Origin: VGSG01 sp040756375 | GTDB taxonomy: Bacteria > Desulfobacterota > Desulfomonilia > Desulfomonilales > Desulfomonilaceae | Assembly: GCA_040756375.1 (NCBI GenBank) | Contig: JBFLZC010000010.1 | Coordinates: 62,001 to 126,000, forward strand | DNA length: 64,000 bases | Reading direction: 5' to 3' | Part shown: piece after piece, positions 40,739 through 50,135 of the stretch | Numbering within the stretch: position 1 is the first letter of the stretch | Layout of the letters: each line of letters begins with the position of its first letter | The notes under the pieces: generated by a model | What the model saw: the letters and a program-made list of their open reading frames with translations, nothing else | Told to the model about the DNA's origin: nothing | Database searches by the model: none | Translations under genes and position numbers: made by a program

Positions 40739-42658
40739 TTATTTGCCGGCAGCCAAGTTAAGCAGGGTGCCGGCCAGGAGTATTTCTCGCTCTCTGTCCG
40801 TCACTTCCAGCCGCACGGGTACTTCACGTCCACCTATTTCTATGGACAGCTCCGACTTTCCACTCTGAATTTCTTTCCGGATCCCCTTCATGCGGACCGT
40901 GTCTCCCCGGGACACTCGGTCATAATCCGAGGGATTCACCAAGGTCAATGGGAGTATGCCAAAGTTTATCAGATTGGCCTTGTGTATGCGAGCGAAGCTC
41001 TTGGCCACCTTCGCCCTCACCCCGAGATATCGGGGCGCGATGGCTGCATGTTCACGGGACGAGCCTTGCCCGTAGTTCTCGCCCCCCACGATGACCGCGT
41101 TGCCTGCATCCCGGCACCGTTGAGCGAAGGTTGGATCCAGATTGGAATAAACAAACTCGCTGATCGCCTCGATATTGCTTCGCAGTGGTAGCACCTTGCT
41201 GCCCGCAGGCATGATGTGGTCCGTGGTGATGTTGTCCTCCACCTTGAGCGCTACAGTAGCATCGATACTTTCCTCCAGAGGACCGAACTTCGGGAACGGC
41301 TTGATATTCGGCCCCATGATCACCTCGAGGCCAGATGAATCCTCTGGTGGAAGAAGAAGATTCTCGTCATTCACCAGGTACGTTGTGGGATTCGAGACCT
41401 GAGGATAGTCTCCCAACTTCCTGGGATCCGTAATCTTGCCGAAAATAGCCGCAGCAACCGCGGTCTCGGGAGAGCAGAGAAAGACCTGATCGTCCTGAGT
41501 CCCGCTTCGGCCCGGGAAATTCCTCGGGAAAGTCCTGAGAGAAACCGTCCCTGTGGCCGGCGCCTGCCCCATGCCGATGCATCCCAAACACCCTGACTGA
41601 TGTATTCGGGCGCCCGCGAGTATGAGGTTCATAATGCCGCCTGCTTCTGCCACGTTCATAAGGACCTGGTGGCTGCCTGGGTTAATCTCAAAGCTCATGT
41701 CCGGCGCACAGTGCCTGTTCTCCACTGCCTTTGCCGTGGTCATGAGGTCGCGGAAGGATGAGTTTACAGACGAACCGACAATCACCTGGGCCACGTCGAT
41801 CCCTTCAACCTCCGAGACCTTTCTTACGTTGTCCGGGGAGCTGGGGCATGCGATCAGGGGCTCCAGTTCATCGAGCGCGACTTCTATCACTTGGCTGTAA
41901 CGAGCCTCGGGATCGGCCTTGATTTCTCGCCACAGGTCTCCCCTGCCCTGGCTTTCCAGGAACTCGCGGGTTCTGTGGTCAGAGGGAAAGACGCTGGTGG
42001 TCAATCCCAGTTCAGTCCCCATGTTGCCTATGGTGCCGCGATCGGTTGCGGAAAGAGTTTCCACTCCCGGGCCGAAGTATTCATAGATCTTGCCCACGCC
42101 GCCTTTGACCGTGAACCGACGCAGCAACTCCAGAATCACATCCTTTGCTGAAACCCAGGGCTGGAGCTCTCCTGTGAGCCGTACGCCAACGATTTCCGGC
42201 ATCTTGAGATGGAACGGACGCCCGGCCATGGCCATTGCCACATCCAGGCCGCCCGCGCCGATGGCGAGCATCGAGCTCCCGCCGTTAGTCGGTGTGTGGC
42301 TGTCGGATCCGAGCAAGGTTTTCCCCGGCACACTGAACCGCTCCAAGTGTACCTGATGAGAAATCCCGTTTCCCGGCTTCGAGTAGACTATCCCGAATTT
42401 CGCGGCGGCAGTCCGCAGGAACCGATGATCGTCGGCATTTCGAAAGTCGGTCTGCAAGAGGTTGTGATCCACATAGACGACCGCGACCTCGGTCTTGACC
42501 CGCGGAACGCCCATGGCCAGGAATTCCAGCATGGTCATGGTGCCGGTAGCGTCCTGGATGAGCGCGTGATCGATCTTGATCGCGATTTCCGACCCCGGTT
42601 CCATCCTGCCCTTCACTAGGTGGGCTTCAATAATTTTTTCCGCTACGGTTAGCCCCAT
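40739..42658 (-). CDS. Aconitate hydratase, short Aquifex-type
   Basis: Interconverts citrate and isocitrate. At 639 residues it is shorter than AcnA/AcnB (about 850-900), matching the Aquifex-like family. Motifs include GSDSHTPTNGG, QSGCLGCIGMGQAP (two cluster Cys), DNITTDHIMPAGS and YGQGSSREHAA in the swivel domain. The usual first cluster ligand in GSCTN reads GSSVNSS here, so the [4Fe-4S] ligation may differ. The gene is 30 bases downstream of the MBL-fold gene and has GGGGG before ATG. Confidence 0.93.
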   Translation of the reverse strand: MGLTVAEKIIEAHLVKGRMEPGSEIAIKIDHALIQDATGTMTMLEFLAMGVPRVKTEVAVVYVDHNLLQTDFRNADDHRFLRTAAAKFGIVYSKPGNGISHQVHLERFSVPGKTLLGSDSHTPTNGGSSMLAIGAGGLDVAMAMAGRPFHLKMPEIVGVRLTGELQPWVSAKDVILELLRRFTVKGGVGKIYEYFGPGVETLSATDRGTIGNMGTELGLTTSVFPSDHRTREFLESQGRGDLWREIKADPEARYSQVIEVALDELEPLIACPSSPDNVRKVSEVEGIDVAQVIVGSSVNSSFRDLMTTAKAVENRHCAPDMSFEINPGSHQVLMNVAEAGGIMNLILAGARIHQSGCLGCIGMGQAPATGTVSLRTFPRNFPGRSGTQDDQVFLCSPETAVAAAIFGKITDPRKLGDYPQVSNPTTYLVNDENLLLPPEDSSGLEVIMGPNIKPFPKFGPLEESIDATVALKVEDNITTDHIMPAGSKVLPLRSNIEAISEFVYSNLDPTFAQRCRDAGNAVIVGGENYGQGSSREHAAIAPRYLGVRAKVAKSFARIHKANLINFGILPLTLVNPSDYDRVSRGDTVRMKGIRKEIQSGKSELSIEIGGREVPVRLEVTDREREILLAGTLLNLAAGK

Positions 42659-42688
42659 GGTCTACCCCCGTATTAACCCGCATTAGCA

Positions 42689-43420
42689 TTAGGATGCGAG
42701 GAATGGCGCCCACTGTTCAACGGTTTGGCGTATCATGGGCGCGGCATTGACCTTCACAATTCGATTATGGCACGGCAAAAGCACATCAATTCCAAGCTCG
42801 GCAATTGACTCCAACGATCGTCGTAATTGCGCTGGATCGGCCGAAACCAAATCATACCTGCCGATTGCTCCGTCCGCATAGATCGTATCACCTGAGAGGA
42901 ACAGCCGATGCCTCTCGCTGAACAGACCGATACATCCTGCCGAGTGCCCAGGGACATGAATTACTTTGAATTCAATCCCTCCGAGGGAGACCTGCTCGTC
43001 TCCCTGAAGAGTTCTGTGCACATTGATGCAGAAGTGTTCTTTGGGAATGTCATACTGCGCACGCACCATAGATTGAAACATGGGATTGCCGTACACCACG
43101 CGCTCATCTCCTCGCTTGAGATAGCGCGCTTCTTCCTCGTGTACCCAGACTTCTGCATGAGGGATGGCCGAAAGCAGCTCCGGCAGGCATCCAATGTGGT
43201 CCAGATGCGTATGAGTCATAATGATGCGTTTGACTTGATCGATGGCTATGCCAAGCCGATCGATCTCTGCCAGCTTATATTCCCCTTTGCCCATGAGCCC
43301 GCAGTCAACCAGCGAAAAGTCCCCTGACCCTGGTGCTCCTATCACGTACATGTGGGAATCGGGCAGGAATTCGTCCCGGCCCGGAATCCACCACACACCC
43401 TCCATTACCTGTTCTGCCAC
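42689..43420 (-). CDS. MBL-fold metallohydrolase
   Basis: A protein of 243 residues if it starts at the GTG 43420, which has AGGAGG four bases upstream; an ATG at 43405 is also possible. The metallo-beta-lactamase metal motif MTHTHLDHIG is complete, with further His in VPGHSAGCIG, Asp in FLSGDTIYADG and a final LPCHN. This matches glyoxalase II-like hydrolases with two metals. Substrate unknown. It precedes the aconitase in the same operon. Confidence 0.85.
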   Translation of the reverse strand: MAEQVMEGVWWIPGRDEFLPDSHMYVIGAPGSGDFSLVDCGLMGKGEYKLAEIDRLGIAIDQVKRIIMTHTHLDHIGCLPELLSAIPHAEVWVHEEEARYLKRGDERVVYGNPMFQSMVRAQYDIPKEHFCINVHRTLQGDEQVSLGGIEFKVIHVPGHSAGCIGLFSERHRLFLSGDTIYADGAIGRYDLVSADPAQLRRSLESIAELGIDVLLPCHNRIVKVNAAPMIRQTVEQWAPFLAS

Positions 43421-43579
43421 AACCCCTCCTATTTCGCCTGCAGTCTTGCCTGAATTCCCGTGTTCATAGCACCGCGCACAAGAATCGGACGAGAAATTCG
43501 CCACTATCTATTAAGAGCGCTCAAAAAAACTTGAGAAAGCACAATTAGCCCTTTTTCTCGCCACTCGGACAGTGTCTTC

Positions 43580-44575
43580 TCACTCCTCGCGATTACCGAA
43601 TATCCACTGCCAGTCATTTGCCGGAAGCAAGTTCTCCGTTATTTGCCGGGTGTATTCCTCCCGTATTATCCATTCGCCCTGCCCAAATGCCACGGTCTCG
43701 GGTCGGCCCGGGTCTTTCGTCGAGAGCACCGCTCCGCCCGCTAGGAAGAACCGAGGTGCTTTCGGGTTTCCACGCACCCCAACAGGCCACCCCATGAAAA
43801 GGAGCGGCTCGGACTTCTTTACCGGCCTGAGCAGAGTAAAGCTCACGCGCACGGACAGCCCGCAGGCCCGAGTGAGCATGAACCCGCTCCAGCCAGCATT
43901 TTCGTCAAAGATGGACATGAGGATCGCGGGGTGCAACTCGTCCTCGCCAATGAGGAAAAGCTCCGCACGGTCCTGGTCGTCGGGAGAACCGCCCCACACT
44001 ACGGTGGTCACGGGCCCGTCCTCTCCAGTGTGGGCTCGGAATCGCCGTTGAAGTCCCGGAATGGTCCTGTGATGCCCGCAAACAAAGCAGTTCCGGTAGT
44101 ACGGAAGGCCCCGGAACTCGTCGGTGGGACGCCTGAGAGCCCCGTCCGGTCCGTTGCTCCGATCGGCTGGAACGATGTCTGCCCGCACATATGGAGTTTT
44201 ATCGCCGTGCCTGGTGAGCTTCGCGGTGACCATAGGGCGGTCGCCCGGCTTCGACCGCTCCACCTGGAAATCCACTGGGTCTCCGATCGCGACTCCCGAT
44301 CCGCCGAACTTGAATTTGGCTTCAACCGGATACTCAGGCGAGCCGATTCTTCGCCACGAATCCAGGCACAGGCCCATCGCCAGCCCTCCGTGCGGGATCC
44401 CAATGAAACCTTCATGCCAGGCTTCGAAGACCAGCTCGCCTTCAGCCGCTCGACCGTCCGATTGGGAAAGCTTTAAGGGAACGAACGGGTCATCACCGCT
44501 CAGGAATGACCGTGGCATATGGACCAGCAAAGGACCTTCCCTCCTCTGGCAAAAGCCGTACGGGCCGGCAATCAT
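43580..44575 (-). CDS. Tandem hotdog-fold protein, likely acyl-CoA thioesterase or hydratase
   Basis: A 331-residue protein that appears to be two hotdog domains. The first contains WHEGFIGIPHGGLAMGLCLD, matching the HGGL motif of PaaI-like thioesterases. The second begins with YYRNCFVCGHHRTIPGLQRR and has HPAILMSIFDENAGWSGFML. Its start overlaps the thiolase stop by four bases (ATGA), so it is translated with the thiolase and probably acts on the same acyl-CoA intermediates. Exact reaction unknown. Confidence 0.7.
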   Translation of the reverse strand: MIAGPYGFCQRREGPLLVHMPRSFLSGDDPFVPLKLSQSDGRAAEGELVFEAWHEGFIGIPHGGLAMGLCLDSWRRIGSPEYPVEAKFKFGGSGVAIGDPVDFQVERSKPGDRPMVTAKLTRHGDKTPYVRADIVPADRSNGPDGALRRPTDEFRGLPYYRNCFVCGHHRTIPGLQRRFRAHTGEDGPVTTVVWGGSPDDQDRAELFLIGEDELHPAILMSIFDENAGWSGFMLTRACGLSVRVSFTLLRPVKKSEPLLFMGWPVGVRGNPKAPRFFLAGGAVLSTKDPGRPETVAFGQGEWIIREEYTRQITENLLPANDWQWIFGNREE

Positions 44576-45756
44576 CGATCAACGTAGAGACTCACCGCTT
44601 CACCGCCACCGAGACACAACGATGCCATTCCACTCTTTGCATCCCGGTTCTTCATTGCGTAGAGCATTGTTGTCAACACACGGCACCCGCTCGCACCAAT
44701 AGGATGACCCAAAGCGACCGAACCGCCATTCACGTTAGTTCGATTAACGTCGAGTCCCAGTTCACGGATCACGCCTACGGTGGAGCCGGAAAACGCCTCG
44801 TTCACCTCCATCAGGTCTATGGAGTGATAATCCACCCCCTCTTTTTTTGCAACCTTGGGAATGGAGAGAATGGGCGCCATGAGCACGTATTTCATATCCA
44901 TGCCCGCGGAACCTTGGGCTCCGATCCTCGCAATGATCGGAATGCCCCGCTCCTTGGCTTTCTGTTCAGACATCACACATACCGCACTCGCGCCGTCGGA
45001 TATGATCGAAGCATTTCCCGCGGTGGCATATCCGTTGGCCTGGAAAGCAGGTTTCATCTTGCTCAAGACATCATAGGGCGTTTCCTTCGGGCATTCGTCC
45101 GTGTCAACGACTTTCGGGTCTCCTCTGCGCTGCGGAATGAGAACCGGGACGATCTCCTCCTTGAATCGCCCATCCCGGATCGACTCCAGCGAACGCTCAT
45201 AGCTCGTCGCGGCGTACCGGTCTTGGTCTTCCCGAGAAATCTTCCATTTCTCGCTTATGAGATCGTTGCTGATTCCCATGTGGAAATCATTGACAATATC
45301 CCACAGCCCGTCATGAACCATTGAATCGATGAGCTTGCCGTCGCCCATCCTGTATCCGAAGCGGCCCTTCTCCAGGTAGTAAGGCGCAAGGCTCATGTTT
45401 TCCATGCCGCCTGCGATCACGATATCTGCGTCGCCTAACTGTACGGCTTGCGCGGCCAACATGACGCTCTTGAGGCCGGATCCGCAGACCTTGTTTATGG
45501 TGAAGCATTGCGTCTCAAAGGGCAAACCCGCCTGGAGAGTGGCCTGCCGCGCGGGATTCTGACCGTAACCGCACGGCAAGACCTGCCCCATGATGACTTC
45601 GTCCACGTCGGTCTTCTCTATGCCCGCGCGCTTCACGGCCTCCTCGATTGCGATTGCGCCCAGTTTGGTCGCGCCAATGCTGCTCAGGTTGCCGTTAAAC
45701 CCGCCCAAAGGTGTACGACACGCACTGACGATCACTGCTTCACGCTTACTGCCCAT
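44572..45756 (-). CDS. Acetyl-CoA acetyltransferase (thiolase)
   Basis: Catalyses acetoacetyl-CoA formation or thiolysis. 394 residues from the ATG at 45756, preceded by AAAGGAGC. Catalytic residues are visible: nucleophilic Cys in NKVCGSGLKSV, His in GHPIGASGCRVL (with the second Cys) and the conserved NEAFSG. No acyl-CoA dehydrogenase is adjacent, so the direction (degradative or biosynthetic) is not set by context. Confidence 0.93.
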   Translation of the reverse strand: MGSKREAVIVSACRTPLGGFNGNLSSIGATKLGAIAIEEAVKRAGIEKTDVDEVIMGQVLPCGYGQNPARQATLQAGLPFETQCFTINKVCGSGLKSVMLAAQAVQLGDADIVIAGGMENMSLAPYYLEKGRFGYRMGDGKLIDSMVHDGLWDIVNDFHMGISNDLISEKWKISREDQDRYAATSYERSLESIRDGRFKEEIVPVLIPQRRGDPKVVDTDECPKETPYDVLSKMKPAFQANGYATAGNASIISDGASAVCVMSEQKAKERGIPIIARIGAQGSAGMDMKYVLMAPILSIPKVAKKEGVDYHSIDLMEVNEAFSGSTVGVIRELGLDVNRTNVNGGSVALGHPIGASGCRVLTTMLYAMKNRDAKSGMASLCLGGGEAVSLYVDR

Positions 45757-45980
45757 GAATGCTCCTTTCCGCACCGGTTTATAGGGAAACCACTTCCTGA
45801 TTCAGATCCGCATCTCTCAGAGAACGTGGCGTTGAGCGGTACCACTTCCGCTGTGAGGCGCACACCCCTGCTGTCTCACAAAAGAAGGTCGTAGGTCCTG
45901 CCATCACTTCTAGGAGAGCTCTCGGCACGCGCACTGCGACGCCACGCTCAGCGCAATGTTCCATTTTGGCGCCCGGTGTC

Positions 45981-47057
45981 TCAGAGATACTTCTGCGCCA
46001 GGATTTCGGCAATCTGGACCGCGTTGAGCGCCGCGCCCTTGAGGATGTTGTCCGAGACGATCCAGAGATTCAGACCGTTGGGGATCGACTCGTCCTCACG
46101 TATGCGGCCTACCAGCGTATCATATTCCCCTGCGGCCAAGGCCGTAAGAGGATAGACATTCTTGCTCAGGTCGTCCAGTACTTTGACCCCAGGGGACGAA
46201 GACAAAAGCTCACGAGCACGCTGGGCCGTGATCTTCTTTTCCGTTTCCACGTTCACGGCTTCGGAGTGCCCCAAAAAGGTGGGCACGCGCACTGTGGTAG
46301 CGGTCAGCTTAATGCTGGGATCAAGGATCTTGGCTGTTTCCCAAGCCATCTTCATTTCTTCTTTCGAGTATCCATTCTCCAGGAAGACATCGATATGAGG
46401 GATGCACTCGAAAGCAATGCGATGAGGATAAACCTTGGTCTCGACCTTCTTGTACGGCCCGATCGCACGCAAGAGAGCCGCCATGCCGTCTTCTTTGGTC
46501 CAGTTCACTGCGCTGGACAGCTCGCGAGACTGATTGAGCATCTCTTCGATCGCATCTTTCCCCGTGCCGGATACCGATTGGTACGTAGAGACCACCACCC
46601 GCTTGATCCGGGCTTCGTCATGTATTGGCTTAAGCGCCACCACCATCTGAATCGTCGAGCAGTTGGGGTTGGCGATAATGTTCTTCTTGGTGTAGCCCGC
46701 GATCGCGTCCGGGTTTACTTCCGGCACGATCAAGGGCACGTCAGGGTCCATCCGGAAATGCGCAGTGTTGTCTATGACAACGCAGCCCGCCTCCCCCGCT
46801 ATGGGAGCAAATTTCGCACTAATCGCGCCGCCGGGCGAAAACAGTCCGATTTCCACCCCTTCAAAGGATTTCTCGGTGAGCTCCTTGACCTCGTAATCCT
46901 TCCCTCTGAACGGCAGAGTGCGCCCCTGGGATCGTCCTGAAGCGAGCAGAATCAGTTCACGTACGGGGAACGCGCGCTTCTCCAGCACATTGATCATCAT
47001 GTTGCCTACGGCGCCCGTCGCGCCTACCACTGCCACTTTGTACCCATCCTGCCTCAT
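45981..47057 (-). CDS. asd: Aspartate-semialdehyde dehydrogenase
   Basis: The NADPH-dependent second step of the aspartate family pathway (Lys, Thr, Met, diaminopimelate). 358 residues; Rossmann motif VAVVGATGAVGNMMINVL, catalytic Cys in ANPNCSTIQMV, YQSVSGTGKDAIEE, and the His region RIAFECIPHID. Alone in its local context; upstream (45757-45980) the spacer shows no gene. Confidence 0.96.
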   Translation of the reverse strand: MRQDGYKVAVVGATGAVGNMMINVLEKRAFPVRELILLASGRSQGRTLPFRGKDYEVKELTEKSFEGVEIGLFSPGGAISAKFAPIAGEAGCVVIDNTAHFRMDPDVPLIVPEVNPDAIAGYTKKNIIANPNCSTIQMVVALKPIHDEARIKRVVVSTYQSVSGTGKDAIEEMLNQSRELSSAVNWTKEDGMAALLRAIGPYKKVETKVYPHRIAFECIPHIDVFLENGYSKEEMKMAWETAKILDPSIKLTATTVRVPTFLGHSEAVNVETEKKITAQRARELLSSSPGVKVLDDLSKNVYPLTALAAGEYDTLVGRIREDESIPNGLNLWIVSDNILKGAALNAVQIAEILAQKYL

Positions 47058-47096
47058 AGTGTCCGCGCTAACCTCCTGTACCTCGGAAACCCACCG

Positions 47097-47618
47097 TTAT
47101 ATTCCTTTGATTCTGTAAGAAATCACACCGCTTGCATCGTCTGTGTCGAGATCGATCTCCGCGACTCCGTTGCGGACCAGATTCTGGAGGATTTTCTCCG
47201 CTTTCTCCAGCGAAATGTCCATTTCCAGCGCAAGACGCGGCACTGTAAGGTGATTGTCGTACTTCATGGCGATCAAGAGCGCCTCATTAGTCTCCTTCAT
47301 ACGTGGTCCGCGATGAGCCAGAATAAGCCCGAAGATGATCAACGCGCCTCCGAGCCAGAGTGCAGAAGGCCCAAGAACAGGCAAAGCAGGAAAAAAGCGC
47401 GCCTCAAGTATGGTTATGAAACCAAGTATGATGAGGCCCCAGCCCCACTTCCGCTTCGTGGCACCCGCGTCAGGCTGTTTCATGAACACAACCTTCTCCT
47501 CATGGGCCTCACCCTGCTTCTCGTCAAGGGTGTAGCGATGACCGCGCCTCTCTGCTAATTCCAGATGCCGTCGGCCACCCTTTTCTTTGCTCTTTCCTGA
47601 CCGCGTGTGCTCTTCCAT
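47097..47618 (-). CDS. Membrane protein with C-terminal winged-helix-like domain
   Basis: 173 residues from ATG 47618 (SD GGAGGAG). A charged N-terminal region is followed by two membrane helices (WGWGLIILGFITILEA and LWLGGALIIFGLILA, about residues 57-97). The remaining ~75 residues, with LTVPRLALEMDISLEKAEKI, look like a DNA- or protein-binding winged helix. Function not recognised. It lies 39 bases before asd and may be transcribed with it. Confidence 0.7.
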   Translation of the reverse strand: MEEHTRSGKSKEKGGRRHLELAERRGHRYTLDEKQGEAHEEKVVFMKQPDAGATKRKWGWGLIILGFITILEARFFPALPVLGPSALWLGGALIIFGLILAHRGPRMKETNEALLIAMKYDNHLTVPRLALEMDISLEKAEKILQNLVRNGVAEIDLDTDDASGVISYRIKGI

Positions 47619-47778
47619 CTCGCTCCTCCAACGAATCTCTGTACCAATTCCGCGTTGCTCAATTGCCAACTACCATTGCCAGAAAGCTACAATGAATCAT
47701 GAAAGTTCTCGGCTTCGGCGAACACTCCGGGGCTTCGCCTCGGAGACCGGCAGCAAGAGCGCATCGTTGCGCAATAAC

Positions 47779-47806
47779 TTGGAGGGGCGACTCATCTCCC
47801 CTCCAA
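47779..47806. repeat. Hairpin between two minus-strand genes
   Basis: TTGGAGGGG and CCCCTCCAA form a 9-base perfect stem with a 10-base loop, in the 47619-47901 spacer. On the minus strand it follows the small exported-protein gene and could be its terminator; no strong T-run follows. Confidence 0.4.
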
Positions 47807-47901
47807 ACCTCCCCATACGTCGACCCGACCAAGGATGCCTCATGCCGAAAGCTTTCATAGGAATTCACACGTTCACCCAGCCAATGGTCGACCCACGGGC
47901 A

Positions 47902-48240
47902 CTACTTGGCCTCAGTCTTTTCCTTGCCTGCTGCAGGTTTGTCCTTCCGAGCGCCGTCCACTTCATCAACCGGCACCCGCCGTAGAAAAAAGTCACCCGA
48001 GGCATGATCCTTTCTCAAGATCCAGACGCGGCCGGAGTCGGTATCCAGCATGAACGTCTGATCCTTGATGTTCGGAGACACAAAGATTTGAAATCTGCCT
48101 GTCGCGGTTACCACCGTGCTGGTGGGCTCGGCCTTGAGGGACGTCGTAATGTCCCTGCCCAGAGGCCATTGAGCAGCCGCCAGGCCCGACAGGCAGAACA
48201 TGCACAGCATCAAGAATATGGGACCTCGAATTGACCTCAT
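47902..48240 (-). CDS. Small exported protein of unknown function
   Basis: 112 residues from the ATG at 48240 (GGGGAG upstream). An N-terminal signal peptide is likely (MRSIRGPIFLMLCMFCLSGL, then AAAQ). The mature part has a beta-rich segment with TGRFQIFVSP and DTDSGRVWILRKD, then a Lys/Glu-rich tail. The sequence resembles nothing I recognise. An in-frame start 80 codons upstream is not used, because that stretch shows no signal-peptide logic. Confidence 0.6.
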   Translation of the reverse strand: MRSIRGPIFLMLCMFCLSGLAAAQWPLGRDITTSLKAEPTSTVVTATGRFQIFVSPNIKDQTFMLDTDSGRVWILRKDHASGDFFLRRVPVDEVDGARKDKPAAGKEKTEAK

Positions 48241-48473
48241 TTCTACTCCCCAGCAGCATTTCTTCAAACTATACCAGGCCGTGAAACATGGGTCAAACCT
48301 AACCACGGGGCCATCGGCGAGCTGCAAACCCTGTGAGCTAGTTGAAGAAGAGGCCGGGCAGGCCGATTTGGGTTTGAAACGGATCTCCAAATCGGTTATT
48401 GTCCGTCTTTCATCTTCCCCAGGTTGCCATTGAACAGATTCGGTAGCGCAGGGATGCGTCGAGAGGATCGCTC

Positions 48474-48503
48474 TTGACAATCGCTGTATTTCTATGATAT
48501 TAA
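48474..48503 (+). promoter_or_regulatory. Candidate promoter of the LolA-like gene
   Basis: TTGACA at 48474-48479 and TATTAA at 48498-48503 with an 18-base spacer (a 17-base spacer gives ATATTA), in an AT-rich patch. The following leader to 48610 contains a stable hairpin. The rest of the 48241-48610 spacer shows no gene. Confidence 0.5.
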
Positions 48504-48546
48504 AGCATATTACGCGAGTTTTACATTATAGGTTGCCTTGGTCCGC

Positions 48547-48571
48547 GGTTTTGCCCTGTTCCGGCAAAACC
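48547..48571 (+). promoter_or_regulatory. Perfect stem-loop in the leader of the LolA-like gene
   Basis: GGTTTTGCC and GGCAAAACC form a perfect 9-base stem around a 7-base loop, 40 bases before the start codon and after the promoter. Could stabilise the transcript or regulate translation; inference. Confidence 0.4.
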
Positions 48572-48610
48572 ACTTTGTTGGACAGGCTTTCGGCGAGGTG
48601 CAGAGCATTC

Positions 48611-49396
48611 ATGATTCGATTCCGACGATCGCTCTTTCTCATCGTGGGAGCACTCTTGCTCATGGCGCCGACCGGCGCGTGGGCGCTTACCGGTGCGGAA
48701 ATCCTGGATCAAGTAGCCCAAAAGGGCATTGGCGAGGGCGGATTCCGCATTTCCTTACAGGTGGAGACCACGAAAGGAAAGAAGAAGCTCAAGGACCATA
48801 CCATCTGGCTCATGGGTCGGGTCAAGCCGGATGAAACTTCTTTTTTTATCGATATCGAGGCCCCGGCTGATTCACGTGGCACGCGCTTTTTGTTCAAGGT
48901 GCGTTCCGGGCAAAAGCCCGAGGTTTACATGTACACGCCCGCAACAGGCAAAACCACCCAACTCAACCAGAGAAATCCACTGGTAGAGCTCGGCCGAACT
49001 GGCCTGACCATGGAAGAAATCCTCGCTCTCGCGCCTCAGGGAGACGAAACGGCAACCTTGGCCAAGGAGGAGGTTGTGGAAGGCCTGCCCAGCTACGTGA
49101 TCCGGATCGCATCACCAGGGCAGCCCGGTGAACGGCTCATTTGGGTAGCAAAGAACGACTTCTTCGTACTCAAATCACAGCAGGTCGATGCCGGCGGCAA
49201 GGTGAGCAAATCATTTCGAGTGGTGGAATTTTTCAAGACCGAGCAGGGGCGAACGTTTCCTCGTGCGGAAGAGATCCTCATGCCTGACAAGGGGCTCCGC
49301 ATCAAGGTGAGACAAGAGAGCGCAGTCTTCGGGATAGAGATCCCGGATGAAGTTTTGAACCCCCAAACCTTCGGGGCTTTTCGATGGCGTACATGA
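48611..49396 (+). CDS. Outer-membrane lipoprotein-sorting (LolA-like) protein
   Basis: 261 residues from ATG 48611 with a signal peptide (MIRFRRSLFLIVGALLLMAP, then cleavage near WALTG). The mature part is beta-rich with FLFKVRSGQKPEVYMYTPAT, the pattern of the LolA/LolB-like fold in this lipid-binding superfamily. It may carry a lipid or lipoprotein across the periplasm. It precedes a lipoprotein gene by ~90 bases. Identification is by pattern only. Confidence 0.65.
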   Translation: MIRFRRSLFLIVGALLLMAPTGAWALTGAEILDQVAQKGIGEGGFRISLQVETTKGKKKLKDHTIWLMGRVKPDETSFFIDIEAPADSRGTRFLFKVRSGQKPEVYMYTPATGKTTQLNQRNPLVELGRTGLTMEEILALAPQGDETATLAKEEVVEGLPSYVIRIASPGQPGERLIWVAKNDFFVLKSQQVDAGGKVSKSFRVVEFFKTEQGRTFPRAEEILMPDKGLRIKVRQESAVFGIEIPDEVLNPQTFGAFRWRT

Positions 49397-49487
49397 AAAG
49401 AGGATTGGCACTGTATTGAGTCGGTAGTTTGTATTCTGCCGGCATGAAATGAACCGTTGGATGAACATGAAGGGGTATGGTCGCGCC

Positions 49488-49958
49488 ATGATATCCAAGT
49501 GCATGGGAACGCTCATCGGAGCATGTCTTCTTCTGGTTTCCGGCTGTGCAGGGATGCCGGATTTGAAGCGCATGCAAGGGAACATGGACGCCATGGTTTG
49601 GTACATGGGCAGCACCGCTGACAGCACCAGGCGAATGGCGGATAACGCCGATCGGATGCAAGGCCAAGCCGGCCGGATGATCGCCGCGCTGGAAAAGAAG
49701 GGACAATCAGCGGAACGAGCGGTCCAGAATTATCTTCAGGCCTTTGTGGATAATGACCGAGCTTCCATCACCCAGCTCAAGAACATCTCCCAGGAGCTGA
49801 GTATGGTGAGGGGAGCGTTGCGGAAACCTGCGGAAGTCCCAGCGCCGGATGATGCCAAGAGGCGTGAGGAACTCAACGGCAAATTGAGAGCCCTGCAAGA
49901 GCGGCTCGACACCATTACTACACGCCTCGACCAGATGGAAAAACGCTCCCGCGAGTAG
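49488..49958 (+). CDS. Predicted coiled-coil lipoprotein
   Basis: 156 residues from the ATG at 49488 (starts at 49449 or 49467 are possible). Signal peptide with lipobox, MISKCMGTLIGACLLLVSGC, followed by AGMPDL. The mature protein is mostly helical with Met, Asp and Arg heptads. C-terminal coiled coils (NGKLRALQERLDTITTRLDQ) dominate. No family recognised; adjacent to the LolA-like gene. Confidence 0.65.
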   Translation: MISKCMGTLIGACLLLVSGCAGMPDLKRMQGNMDAMVWYMGSTADSTRRMADNADRMQGQAGRMIAALEKKGQSAERAVQNYLQAFVDNDRASITQLKNISQELSMVRGALRKPAEVPAPDDAKRREELNGKLRALQERLDTITTRLDQMEKRSRE

Positions 49959-50135
49959 GCACTGTCGAAGTCCTCGGGTCACCAATTTCGAAAAACCGCC
50001 ATTAACTCTTACATATCGTCCTTGGTACCCACCGGATACGCTCCAAAACTAATGGACGAAAGTGCTCTACAGCGCTGACCTGGCCGTGCATATCCCGTCA
50101 AAAGGATCGACCAGAAACCATAGGGGCGCAATTCA

